Part shown: positions 12,600-23,103 of the stretch, one piece after another | Numbering within the stretch: the stretch's first letter is position 1 | How the letters are laid out: every line of letters starts with the position of its first letter | Assembly: GCA_949752745.1 (NCBI GenBank) | Contig: OX457029.1 | Span: 45,646,000 to 45,709,999 of the forward strand | Reading direction: 5' to 3' | DNA length: 64,000 nucleotides | From: Protula sp. h YS-2021 | Taxonomy: Eukaryota > Annelida > Polychaeta > Sabellida > Serpulidae | Notes under the pieces: generated by a model | Databases searched by the model: none | What the model was told of the DNA's origin: nothing | The model's input: the letters and a program-made list of their open reading frames with translations, nothing else | Position numbers and translations under genes: made by a program

Positions 12600-14402
12600 A
12601 ACATTTCTTAAGGCCAATAAAGACTAATAAATCTAAACATGTCAAGGGTGAGTGAACTGACACTGGCTATTTTTAGCTGTCGGATGTGTTTAGCTGAATT
12701 TGATAAAACCTAGCAATGACTAATAAAATATGCGCCTAAAATTGCATTTATACAATGACATTTAAAAGCCAATATATTGTTTCAATATATTGTTATTTGC
12801 AATTTCCCTGTTAATAATGCATTTAACATTTGAGAAAGGTTCTATTGAACTTAATTTTATGTTACATAATTGACTACCTTCTACCGAATCTCATCCACTA
12901 TTTCCGCCATTGCTAATAAAACTAGGTTTAAAATAACGCACCGCCCGGATATCTTATTATAAAACTGACACACGGTTTCTGGGTAATTGCCATTGGTATT
13001 ATTAGTATCGGAATTACACCTCCTCTAAATAAACACTAAAAAAGACTAATTATTACAACGCAAGAATAAAATTGTATTAGTACTATGGCGAACATCGTCA
13101 CGAAACGGGAAATTAAAGTATCCTGTTGTGAGCAATTAAACTAAGCTATAAACCATCACGGTATTCTCTTGAATATGCGGATAGCATATTTATATTGATA
13201 ATTTTCCAGAAGCTCACTCAATGGTGTTAAGAATTTAGCTCGAGACTTCGTGATTTTAATGTTATTTTAAATTTACTTGTTCAGCAAGACACAGGATTCT
13301 AAACACGTTTCTGAGAGGTACCGGTAATACTAAACTGCACCAGCTATAGACATTTTTTGATTGTCAGGATAAAGAACAAGCCATACATGTAACCTAACTC
13401 AAATGGAAACAGGTGGGACTTAATACTCTCTTCATAATGGAGAGTTAGCTTAGAGTTAGCTCAACTAATCCTAAGCAACTCTGCCTGGAATTAGTAAATC
13501 CAAAGCGTAGTATGAACGCTAGCCAGATTGGCTTAGCTTAACGTAATGCTAAAAAGTAACGTCATGCTCTGTTGCACAGTACCAGAGCTACACCTAACCA
13601 AATCCGCAATATGAAAAGGCGCTGCTTTAGTCCCACCAGGATCAGTGAAGCAGAGTTTTAAGCCGCAATATGAATGTTGTGATTGCAATTAATTTACAGA
13701 TATGTGACAGGCAATTCGTCACCAGTTGGGTCACCTTTGTTGACGGGTAATGGGTAACCAGTTGAAAGTGCAAGTTTACGTTCCACACGTGTCTCCAATG
13801 TTTAAATGTTTGAAAACCATTGTGGGCAATGTTTGAAAAAGATTGTCGACAATGCTTGACCAGCGTTGAAAGTTTTATTGAGCATAACTCAAATGCCAAA
13901 AATAACCTTTTTCTACACGGCTCCGGGTCTGATTTTATTTAATTTCTGTGCAGTGATGGCAAAGGCACAAGACGTGCAGGTATGACGTGTTGGGCTAAGA
14001 CAACTCTTTATGATGTGTTGGGCTAAATGCCTTTTCACGTAAAGTGAAATAGATACATGCTACAGTAAAAGCCTCGTGTAAAAATGTATATGGTTGTTTG
14101 TGGCCGTTTAGGGTCATGTATACTCACTGGGTGAGTAAATTTCATGTTGGATTAAATTTTCTTTTACAAATGGGAACAAATCGGCAAAGATACCACGCAT
14201 TTTTCCATCCACGAGCTGAGTCCACTTACTGTAACAAAATTTGAAAAGGCGGTTAAATACTTCCATCAATTCGAAAAGATTGGTTACTGCGGTTGAAAAG
14301 GAAGTGCGCCCCCATTAACATACTAATCACCCCTCTCGCCCCCCTCCACCTCCAGCGTCAATGGAAATATACTGAGTAATACTTATATTTTCTAATTGTT
14401 CC
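12600..14402. other. Upstream region of the receptor gene, no other gene seen
   Basis: AT-rich sequence with no recognisable repeat or open frame of interest. A non-coding first exon of the receptor gene may lie here, because its coding exon begins at a splice acceptor (AG at 14403-14404), but I cannot place it. Confidence 0.4.
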
Positions 14403-14404
14403 AG
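14395..14404 (+). promoter_or_regulatory. Splice acceptor before the receptor coding exon
   Basis: A pyrimidine-rich stretch ending ttgttccag lies immediately before the ATG. It implies an upstream non-coding exon. The open frame continues a few codons into it only because no stop happens to occur. Confidence 0.5.
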
Positions 14405-14407
14405 GCA

Positions 14408-15712
14408 ATGGAGCGGAACCAAACAGCAAAGATGGAAGAGCAAAACAAGACCGATTGCTGCCTTGATACATTTGATACGTTAATAACGTTCATCAAAGAT
14501 GGTCAAACGAACGCCAGTCACACCTGGGAGCGGCAACGAATGAACCACTTTTGTTACGAACAGATTGACGGTTTACAAGAACACCGTTGTTTACCTGCAC
14601 ATCTGGCTGCAGAAATGAATATTTTCACAAACCCCATATATGGTTACGTTTCTCCATGTCTTGGTATTTTCACTTTTATAACAAACATTCTAGTTTGTGT
14701 GGTATTACTGAAGAAACATATGCGGAATCCCACTAATGTCCTTCTCGCTGCCATGGCCATAGCCGACTTACTCACCGGTATGATACCAGTACCAGCCTTT
14801 TTATACTTTTACACACTCGAGTACTACAAAGAATGGCTGACGTGTTCTTCACTTTTTATCTACAATTCAATGGCTATAAACCTACCAACGATTTTTCACA
14901 CGGCGTCTATTTGGCTTACCGTTGCCCTGGCGGTGCATAGATACATATGTGTCTGTCGACCAATCAGCGCTAAGAAATGGTGCAACATCAACAACGTACT
15001 TACCGCTGTGGCCGTTATCTACGCTTTGGCTATTGTCTCGCAGTGTACTCGCTTTTTCGATGAACGTTACATTGGCGTGGAACTCCCTTCACTTTTGGAA
15101 AGTAAGACAATGCGACACGGTTGTAAAGTCATGAACACAGTACTGACCGGCGAGTTTGCTGACGTCTACTGGAATTTCTATTGGTGGTTTCGCGTTCTTT
15201 TCGTACATTTACTGCCTTGCACCATCTTGGTGGTTATGAATGCCCTTCTAATTACGACAATGCGAGCTGCGCAAGCAAGAAGAACGCAGCTGTTAAAACA
15301 GAACCGAAATTCCGAATGCCGCCGCCTTCAGGAGAACAACAGAACAACGTTCATGCTAGTGGCTGTAGTTTTCGTATTTCTGCTGGTTGAACTTCCCCTT
15401 GCGGTTATGCTTATACTTATGATACTCCAGAACTCACTGAATCTCGATCTATTGGGTAAAGCGGTGAACGACATAGCTTCGATCATAATAAACATGTTTA
15501 TTTTACTGAGCTATCCAATTAACTTTTTCATATATTGCGGAATGAGTAGACAATTTAGGGAAACATTTATTGAAGTGATTAAAAGCCTGTGTAAAAGGGA
15601 AGAGCCTCCGGAACAAAATGGACGCACTCGCTACATGTCGCTGACTACGGAAAACGGCAATAAGACAATTGCAGTGAACGAAACCGCAGTCATGAACGAA
15701 ACTGCAATTTGA
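14408..15712 (+). CDS. Class A G-protein-coupled receptor, sex peptide receptor/myoinhibitory peptide receptor-like
   Basis: A predicted seven-helix plasma-membrane receptor of 434 residues in a single coding exon. Approximate helices: TM1 80-102, TM2 110-132, TM3 156-180, TM4 197-213, TM5 261-285, TM6 312-336, TM7 355-377. The conserved disulphide pair is probably Cys146 (EWLTC) and Cys239 (HGC). The TM3 end reads HTASIWLTVALAVHRYICVC, so the usual DRY is HRY at 177-179. TM5 has FVHLLPCTILVV, and TM7 ends YPINFFIYCGMSRQF. These blocks match the insect sex peptide receptor/MIP receptor family, which also lacks the Asp of DRY (QRY) and signals through G proteins on binding amidated W-containing peptides. 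The N-terminus has possible N-glycosylation sites (NQT, NKT, NAS). The start is the first ATG in frame, four bases after a splice acceptor (ttgttccag, AG 14403-14404), so a 5' untranslated exon is likely. Ligand is inference. Confidence 0.9.
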   Translation: MERNQTAKMEEQNKTDCCLDTFDTLITFIKDGQTNASHTWERQRMNHFCYEQIDGLQEHRCLPAHLAAEMNIFTNPIYGYVSPCLGIFTFITNILVCVVLLKKHMRNPTNVLLAAMAIADLLTGMIPVPAFLYFYTLEYYKEWLTCSSLFIYNSMAINLPTIFHTASIWLTVALAVHRYICVCRPISAKKWCNINNVLTAVAVIYALAIVSQCTRFFDERYIGVELPSLLESKTMRHGCKVMNTVLTGEFADVYWNFYWWFRVLFVHLLPCTILVVMNALLITTMRAAQARRTQLLKQNRNSECRRLQENNRTTFMLVAVVFVFLLVELPLAVMLILMILQNSLNLDLLGKAVNDIASIIINMFILLSYPINFFIYCGMSRQFRETFIEVIKSLCKREEPPEQNGRTRYMSLTTENGNKTIAVNETAVMNETAI

Positions 15713-15895
15713 AAAAAAAATCAACAGTTGACAGATTCTCGTAAAAGAGAATAAGATGGCCGTCCGCACAGTGCGTTTGTGACATTTCGGCAATTGCACA
15801 TCCCCTTTTCCCTGCCTATAAAACAAATTGAAGGTATTGAAGGCCGAGCACTCCTTGCACGTGATAACTTTATGCCGTTGGTCGATTTACCTGGG

Positions 15896-15916
15896 GGAGG
15901 GGGGGGGGGGGGGGGT
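15896..15916. repeat. Poly-G tract
   Basis: A near-continuous run of about 20 G after tttacctg. It makes an apparent poly-glycine/poly-proline open frame on the two strands. Confidence 0.9.
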
Positions 15917-15944
15917 GGGGAAGGGCGGCACTTACGTACCATCT

Positions 15945-16180
15945 GGTTACCATGCGTGTCCATGACTTTTTAAAATGACCTCTAAACACGGAGTGCTAAT
16001 TTTGAAATGATACCCACTATTTTATCCAAACGCCAAAATACCTTTTGTAGGGTACGCGGAGTACTGAATATAAAGTATTCTTTTAAAACGGAAATGGCAC
16101 TCCGCACGAACCGCTTCTGACCTTAAAATTATCCCCATCCAACCTTTCTCCGCATTGTTTACACGCTTGGTAACACATAT
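15945..16180. repeat. Dispersed repeat, copy 1 of 3
   Basis: The order of blocks is shared with 25095-25215 and 33200-33430: catgacttt, then aaatgacctctaaacacgga, then gtgctaattttgaaatgata. This copy and the 33 kb copy also share a later aaattatccccat segment followed by ctttctccgc and a run ending in aacacat. All copies lie on the plus strand. Class unknown. Confidence 0.55.
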
Positions 16181-19094
16181 GATAAAAAGTGCCCCCAGGT
16201 CAATTTATGACACTAAATATTGTGACCACCATCCGGGGTCTAACCATTTTCGCGACTTTGAACCTTTGTACAGCTTGCGCTTGATTGAATCTTTTCTGTT
16301 TTTTATTTATTTGCATACTTATTTTACTGGAATGGCGGCAAAAATATCACGGGCGTGTAATTTTTAGGTATCTTTAAAGCGTCCATCACGCATGATTGAT
16401 GACTTAACCGTATAACCGACTAATGAACGACGGAATTAGTCACAGATCTGCTAGTCTTCAGACCAAACAACTTAACTGCATTTGTAAATTTCGACTAAAT
16501 ATCGTAGATGTTAAATTCGACCAAAATGTCGCTCGACTAAATGTTGGAATATTATTTCAATATTAACAGAAATTGTTCATGCTATATGCTGCTTCTTGAA
16601 ATGATATATGTTGCTGATGAAGTGACAATTGTGAGTTTTGTTTAGTGTGAATGTCATGTCGACTCATGCAAAGGAGGTTACGTTGTTGGAACCTTCACAT
16701 CCCCGCGCGAAACAACTGTAACCCCGTTCTCTGTAACTCGGCTGCTTCGGAAAACGCGTACTACGTCGAGACGCTGTCGGTGATTTTTAAAGACTGAACT
16801 GAATTCAACTATAATTTGGTAAAAAAAATTTATCAACAAATTCATATTTACAGTAATCCCTCAGCAGAATAACTCTGTTTTGTGCATATATAAATTTAGA
16901 TACAGTATTTCAAATCCTGGTACCTTCAAATACAAGCAGTTCGATTTCTACCCTAACCACGAGCTTTAAACTTTCGTTTGGAACTATATTTGGGCCAAAC
17001 ACCTCCCTTGTCCCCTCCCCTCCCCTCCCCTCTCCCCTCCCGCAGTAAAGACTTCTAGATAGCAATGTAGGGGGTAGTTTGGTCCTACATTTGCGAAATT
17101 CTTCACTGTTTGGTCCGGTTTGTACTTGTATTTGTAGACCAATGGCTCTCACTTCATTGTAGATATCGAATGTCGTACAATGGGTTTGGGTGGGCAGGGG
17201 GATTCTGCTGTTGACTTTTCATAGAACATTTAGCGCAACTTTCGAGAAGCATTAATAGGCTTTTGTACGTCATGCATAAATTATGTAATTATTGTTTCAT
17301 TTAAGCTAACTGTAAATAAACGCACAGAAACAATATCCATGTTCCGTAAGTATAAACGAATATCATGTGCTGTATGTAAACATCTTATACTCTTAAACCA
17401 GTGTACTTTGTTCATTATTTCATCGTTGTCTGGGTTGTCTGGGAATAAAATAACCTAGAGAATCCTCTCAAATGCCCCTACAGTTTGTCACTAGACTTCC
17501 ATTTTCACCAACCGTTTCCAAAGTTACTCGAAAAGGTAAAACGAAAGGCTGTTACTGAAATGGCTTTGTTCCGTCGTTTTGTTGACATGCTTGGGGAACG
17601 ATGCTAAACAATTGTGATTACGATTGTTGCGAATACTACATTTATTCGGCAAATGATGATATCAATAATTGGTTTTTGAGAGCGAAAATGAGTTTTTTTT
17701 ATACGATCAATTCTATTTTGCTACCTGTAATTATTTTTTGATATTTCTTATGAATTATATATCCCAAATTTTTTTATATATCTAAATAAACTTTTGATCT
17801 CAAAAACAATTTTTGCTAGCTCTAAATATATTTTTGATATAAAAATAAATTTTGATGGCAGTAAATACTTACAAGTATCTTTAATTTTAACAGTTATTGA
17901 TATAAACGTCGTTTTGTACCTCTATTTGGTCCACGGACCCAATAGAAAACTACTTTTCAAAACACTCCACTTTGTAGTTCATTCATAAACAGATTGATTT
18001 CTCCAGAGATCAGCTGGTAAATAACAACGAATTAACTGCTTTCCTCCAGAAAAAACACTCTGTATTTAGATATCTTTCATTTTTACACCTGTTTGTCTTG
18101 AAAATTCGTTTGTTTTCGTGTTTTTTTTTTCATTTTTTTTTGGGTGTTAAAAAAAGACATCCGTTTCTAATGTGTTTAGACGATAAGTTGTTGTAGTGTG
18201 GTTCTGTTTACCAACGCCACACATCAATATTCGTTTAATCGGTCTATTTTGCAGTAAAATTGAAGGGTATTTTTATGTTGTGAAGTCATTATTCGTTCTA
18301 TGTACAATAAAGTCCGAAGCATTTCTGCATGAACTCTTCAGTTCAAACACCTGTTGTACACCCTTTTTGTGTGGATATTTGTCAACATTTCATTACACTT
18401 GAGGATTTTCAGTCCCGATAGCTAATTGACTTCGTACGAAGCGTTTTCGTCTGATTCTTTTTTTTTTTTTTTTTTGCGCTATGCCAGCTTGTCTGGGACG
18501 GTTAGGGCTAGGAGGGCCAAATTTGGCAGAGACAAAGCAGGTCTAGTTGATACTCCTGTAATTTGTTTTAGAATTCACTTGCATTTTATATGCAACAACG
18601 GACATTGAAATTTTGCCATTGAAAGCCATATATAAAGCATACATCAACCACCCTTAGGACAAAGAGCACAGTGAATGGAAACTCATTTCGTCAGTTAACA
18701 GCACCAGGATACACCTATATTTTGGCTGAAGGCCTACATTTCAAGCATTAAAGGGGTCCGCGAAAAATGTCAAAAACACTTGAAAGTGGTCAATAAATGG
18801 ACGTTTGGTAAATTCACTATGTGTTGGTGTTTTCTTGTAATTACTTGCGAATCGAACGGTCGTAATATTTAGTCATTGATTAGCGCAAATGTATCTTTCT
18901 AGCTTCTGCATTGCATGTTGCTGTTATAATGCTGTACATTTATACTCCAATAAACCTGCACAATCCGTGACACCTGTCATCTGGACACCTGGCTAACACT
19001 CACTGCTGCGAGATGCCCACCTTTATTTGGATGCCAAAAGTTCAATTGCGAGGTGTCTGTATACTGTCTAACATTTAATGAGAAAATCTTAACT
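16181..19094. other. Gene-free AT-rich spacer
   Basis: I find no convincing exon here. The most notable site is the C-rich tract at 16994-17041, annotated separately. Around 17690-17900 the sequence is very AT-rich with near-repeats of 'tttttgatat', and T-runs occur at 18121-18141 and 18459-18475. Confidence 0.45.
16994..17041 (-). other. Potential G-quadruplex on the minus strand
   Basis: The plus strand has repeated CCCCT blocks (cccctcccctcccctcccct and neighbours). The minus strand therefore carries six or more runs of three to four G separated by one to three bases, well above the usual four-run pattern for a G-quadruplex. No gene is close, so any role is speculative. Confidence 0.5.
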
Positions 19095-19657
19095 TTTAAC
19101 ACTTGGCAAGTCTTTGACTTGGTCAAGGCTTATATGAATTTGTGCGGGCAGCCGTTAGGCTATTTTTTCTTAACAGTAAAAATTCATTTTCTTGTCTCAG
19201 CTTCTTCTTTGACACTACAGGCCCTAGGACCACAAAACTGTTTACTTATGTAGAACTTGATCTGATGGTGTGCATCCCGCCTTTTTTCGTCTACGATTTC
19301 GCTTCATGCTTAAAACGCCATGCGAACACAGCTGATTTTAGAATAAATAAGTACAGCGCATGTAAAAGCAAAGTAACGGTTGAGCAAAACAGCACAGCTT
19401 ATGGGCGTTACGCGAGTTCTGCCTGCATAGAGAAAAAGTGCTAGTCCGTTCAATCAACAAAGCCGCTGAGCCAACGTTACCAAGCAGGTGAACGTTATAA
19501 GCCGCATATGTGCTGCGCTATAAGCTCTCTACTTAATTGTATTACAGACTATATGACTTCATGTTTTTCAAGAAATAATAAACCGTTCAAAGAAATATTT
19601 TTAACTTTTAATGTTTGTCAAGTGTTGAAGATTTCGCTTGCGAAATACGGTTCTAGT
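19095..19657 (+). mobile_element. HINE-like element, family B, copy 1
   Basis: The 5' side has the subterminal repeat taacacttggcaag (about 19097). Its inverse, gtcaagtgtt, lies just before the 3' hairpin tttcgcttgcgaaa (19632-19645, 6 bp arms). The end is CTAGT (19653-19657) followed by T. A second copy at 30326-30900 runs in the same order for the full length, with scattered substitutions. The open frame of about 66 codons inside (from 19053) also exists in the second copy, but reads across the element's edge and has no known domain. Confidence 0.7.
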
Positions 19658-20633
19658 TAAAGCTGATTTACTGTACAATGACCGGCTAACAAAAAGACGA
19701 TACTGTTAACAATATTAGCATCAGCACTTGTGGAAAAGTGATGGATCTGTGTTATATCACCATGTTTATCAATGGCGGAACAAGACCCTCACCCCTCCTA
19801 CCGCATGGAAATTAAACTTTCAGTTTGAAAATCGGCGTATTGTTAGGAAAAAAAGCTTGAATACTATAGTTAAAATATATATATGTATATAAAGACGTGA
19901 TTTTGCTATTGTTTGTGATGTATATAATTACAGAAGAAATAAACGATTCTGCCTGTTTTGTTAATTGTTGAATAATATTTCTTTTCATTCAGACTATGGT
20001 ACTTTAGGAAGAAGACTTTTTCGATAGAATAGGTCAGAGGTGCCCAGGTGTTTTGCCGCTTCTGTTATTCTCTGGTCCTTGCTCATTTAATCGACCACTA
20101 ATTAAACACTGAGATATTTACAAATTTCGATCTGGGGTCGCTACGTTGGCCCGAACGAGTAGATCGATCGAAACTGCGAGTGTTGACTCGGTTGTGTATC
20201 GGTCGCGGCCAGAGGCATGTTTTACACTAGTAGAGGCTGTATGTTAGCCACGGCCAAAACAGCAACTTCCCTCCAGTCATTTTATTTTAGTATAATGTTC
20301 GTTGCACAGATGTGACATAAGCGACGTTGTTTAAGGTTGTCTTTCGATTAGTTTCCAAGACGCCTGTTCAACGACTTTGATTCAATGCCGAAATCACGTA
20401 GAACAGGCACCTTTGTTTTAATGTTGGCGTATCACAACCCGGTATGTCTAAATCCCACTTTACCTGAACATTGACCTGAACATGAGTCGATTCCAGCTGA
20501 ACCAACGCATTTGGAATATTGATTGTTCTTTCTAACCAAAACTGTGAAACTACGACGTGGATTTATACTCGCCTGATGCCAGCACTCGCAGTAACAGCCA
20601 AGAAAATGGCGCATATTCTGCGTCCAAATTCAC
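19658..20633. other. Spacer with no supported gene
   Basis: No domain, repeat or RNA gene could be recognised. A GC-richer stretch at about 20120-20220 has no open frame of note. Confidence 0.4.
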
Positions 20634-20639
20634 CACCTC
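20634..20639. other. Target site duplication, left copy (CACCTC)
   Basis: The six bases CACCTC directly precede the left end (agtagtagg) of the long inverted-repeat element. The same six bases follow its right end at 23967-23972. Confidence 0.65.
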
Positions 20640-20775
20640 AGTAGTAGGAAAAGGCCGGTTCTGCCACAGTGACATCATAGTGAGTCATAGGCTGTGGTAG
20701 AACCGGCATGGGGTTTCTACCACAGTGACGTCATAACCCTAAGCGGCATAACCCTAACCCTAGACCATAGAGAGC

Positions 20776-20940
20776 GTTATGAATGTGTATTATGAAGGAG
20801 TACGTGATGAATGTGTTATGAATGACTGCGTGATGAATGTGTCATGAATGAGTACATTATGAATGAGTACATTACGTATGTGTATGATGAATGTGTGTTA
20901 TGAATGAGTGCGTGATGAATGTATGCGTTATAAGATTATG
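20776..20940. repeat. Short-unit minisatellite in the left arm
   Basis: Irregular 10-13 bp units of the type gtgatgaatgtgttatgaatg. The inverse is at about 23565-23700 in the right arm. Confidence 0.7.
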
Positions 20941-20969
20941 TGATTTGGTTACATACCATGGACTAGGTT

Positions 20970-21052
20970 GCCCATACCTGAGCTCGAACCACCAACCCCT
21001 CATGGGTCCGACCAGGAGTCTGACGCTCTAGCACTTGAACTATCCCGGACTT
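20970..21052 (-). other. tRNA-like sequence in the left arm
   Basis: The minus strand reads tccgggatagctcaagtgct (A box region) and later ggttcgagcc (B box), at tRNA-like spacing. It is the inverted counterpart of 23434-23520. The T stem does not pair properly, so this is a tRNA-derived (SINE-like) module and not a functional tRNA gene. Confidence 0.5.
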
Positions 21053-21639
21053 AACCAAATGCTTGTGAAAACATGCCATATAAGGCTATAATGCACACAT
21101 TCATATATGTTCGACAACTGTCATGACAGTTCTAGAACACCCTATCACGTCATTATGACGTCATCATAACCCCTTCCAAGGACACACAATGTGACAGGCT
21201 ATTTGCACATGTGGCTGTAAGCATAATTTATATTTTAGTAAATTTAAGAAAAAGAGTAGATAACTTTCAGCATGTTCAACCGATTTGAATGAAAATTTTA
21301 CAGTTTGAACAAGTTTTATTTCCAGTTTTGACATAAAGTAGTCACAGGCTATTTGCACATGTGGCTGGAAGCAAAACGTATATTTCAGTAAATTTAAAAA
21401 AAACAGTAGATAACTTTCAGCATGTTCAACCGATTTGAATGAAAATTTTACCGTTTGATCCAGTTTAATTTCTAGTTTTCAGTGGTCACAGGACTTATTG
21501 CACAGGTGAGAAAAGCACACCATTCAAAGATGTGTTCGAATGGCAAGCCCCCCATTCAAAGATGTGTTCGAATGGCAAGCCCCATTCCAAAGACGTGTTC
21601 GAATATTTTTTGGAACATATTACGTCATGGTATTGTTCA

Positions 21640-22110
21640 GCAAGTTGTTTAACAATTGTTCAACAAATTGTTTAACAGGTTGTTCAACATGTTGTTCAAC
21701 ATGTTCAACATGTTCAACAACATGCTCAGCAACATGTTCAACAACACGATCAACATGTTCAATATGTTCAACCACATGTTCGACAACATGTTCAACATGT
21801 TCAACAACATGTGTAACATGTTCAACAACATGTTCAACAACATGTGCAACATGTTCAACAGCATGTTCAACAACATGTGCAACATGTTCAACATGTTCAG
21901 CATATTCCATATGTTCAATATGTTGAACAACATGTTGAACAACATGTTCAATATGTTCATTATGTTGTTCAACATATTCAACGAACATGTTGTTCAACAT
22001 GTTCAACATGTTGTCGAACATGTTCAACCAACATGTTGGTCAACATGTTGTTCAACATCTTCATCATGTTGTTGGGTAAGTTGAACATGTTCAACTTGTT
22101 CAACATGCTG
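21640..22110. repeat. Palindromic acatgttcaaca array, left arm
   Basis: Units of 9, 12 and 15 bases built from catgttcaa plus caa; gttgaacatgttcaac is a perfect 16 bp palindrome. Because nearly all units are multiples of three, several frames stay open on both strands. On the minus strand one frame reads as EHV/VEH heptad-like repeats, the same as the right arm reads on the plus strand. Confidence 0.85.
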
Positions 22111-22183
22111 TTCAACAAGCTGTTGTATATAAAGCTATGTTTAAAGACTGTCACACCATTTGAAGTGTATGTTGAACCGAAAG

Positions 22184-23103
22184 GATGCATAAATGCAACA
22201 TTGGTTCGAAATCTTACAATTGGTCACAAAGTCTTAAAAGGCACTTAAAGGATGCTCACACTTCAGAAGGTGAATTGGAGATAGATATGGAAAACCCTGT
22301 AAAACACGGCTAAAAAGAATGCGCATGCTTGTACAGAATGTGGTGCATTATACAACAGCGAAAAAGCTTTGTTCATACATATGGAGCAGTGTGATGAGGG
22401 TGTTGATGACAGGAGCTCTGAAAGTGAGTCAGAAACAGACTCTGAAAGTGAGTCGGAAATAGACTTTGTTTGGTATGATATGGTTCAAGAAGTCTACGAT
22501 GACTATGAGAGCAGATTTCAAGAAAAGGTTTCAGAATATGAAGAACAAGGGCTTGAAGATGCGCGTGAAAAAGCAAGCGATGACCTTCGACCCATTTATA
22601 AGCATGGACTAAAACAACTGTTTATGAGACTATTCAAATATGCCCAACGTCTAGAACAATATATTGTTCAACATATTGAACATGTTGAATATGCTGAACA
22701 CATTGAACATGTTGCACATATTGTTGAACATGTTGTTGAACATGTTGCACATGTTGTTGGACATGTTGTTGAACATGTTGTTGAACATGTTGAACATGTT
22801 GTCGAACATGTGGTTGAACATATTGAACATGTTGTTGAACATGTTGCTGAGCATGTTGTTGAACATGTTGAACAACATGTTGAACAACTTATTAAACAAT
22901 TCAAATCGATTGAACATGCTGAAAGTTATCTACTTTTTTTCCAAAAATTTCTAAAATATACATTATGCATACAGCCAAATGTGCGAATAGCCTGTGACTA
23001 CTTTATGTTAAAACTAGAAATAAAACTAAATCAAACGGTAAAATTTTCATTCAAATCGGTTGAACATGCTGAAAGTTATCTACTTTTTTTCAAAATTTAC
23101 TAA
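22184..23103 (+). pseudogene. Broken zinc-finger/acidic/heptad-repeat cargo gene in the 3.3 kb element
   Basis: The plus strand shows a first C2H2-like finger at 22184-22249 (helix SQSLKRHLKDAH); one of its two cysteines is replaced by Gly at 22193-22195. A second finger of CX2C...HX3C type follows at 22330-22392, in another frame. Next come an acidic Ser/Glu stretch (about 22400-22470), a charged region with WYDMVQEVYDDY (about 22480-22640), a heptad-like tail of EHV/VEH units encoded by the repeat array (22660-22900), and a segment containing EHAESYLLFF repeated from the arm. The frame is continuous from 22303 to 23103, but the first finger needs a frame change, a stop lies just before it, and no good start exists, so I call it a pseudogene. 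From memory, similar finger-plus-acidic proteins occur in invertebrate Polinton-type elements; this is recollection, not a search result. Confidence 0.5.

Larger units (their letters stand above)
20640..22110. repeat. Left inverted arm of the 3.3 kb element
   Basis: It matches the complement of about 22660-23966 module by module. Its gttcaac array (about 21640-22110) is roughly twice as long as the one in the right arm. At about 21925 the array switches from mostly gttcaac to gttgaac orientation. Confidence 0.8.

Noticed and set aside
15721..15973. Poly-proline/poly-glycine frames after the receptor gene
   Set aside because: They result from the G-run at 15896-15916.
21540..22248. Overlapping open frames of 60-140 codons in nearly all frames
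   Set aside because: The palindromic array has units that are multiples of three, so every frame without a stop in one unit stays open. Only the frame joined to the unique centre is worth noting.
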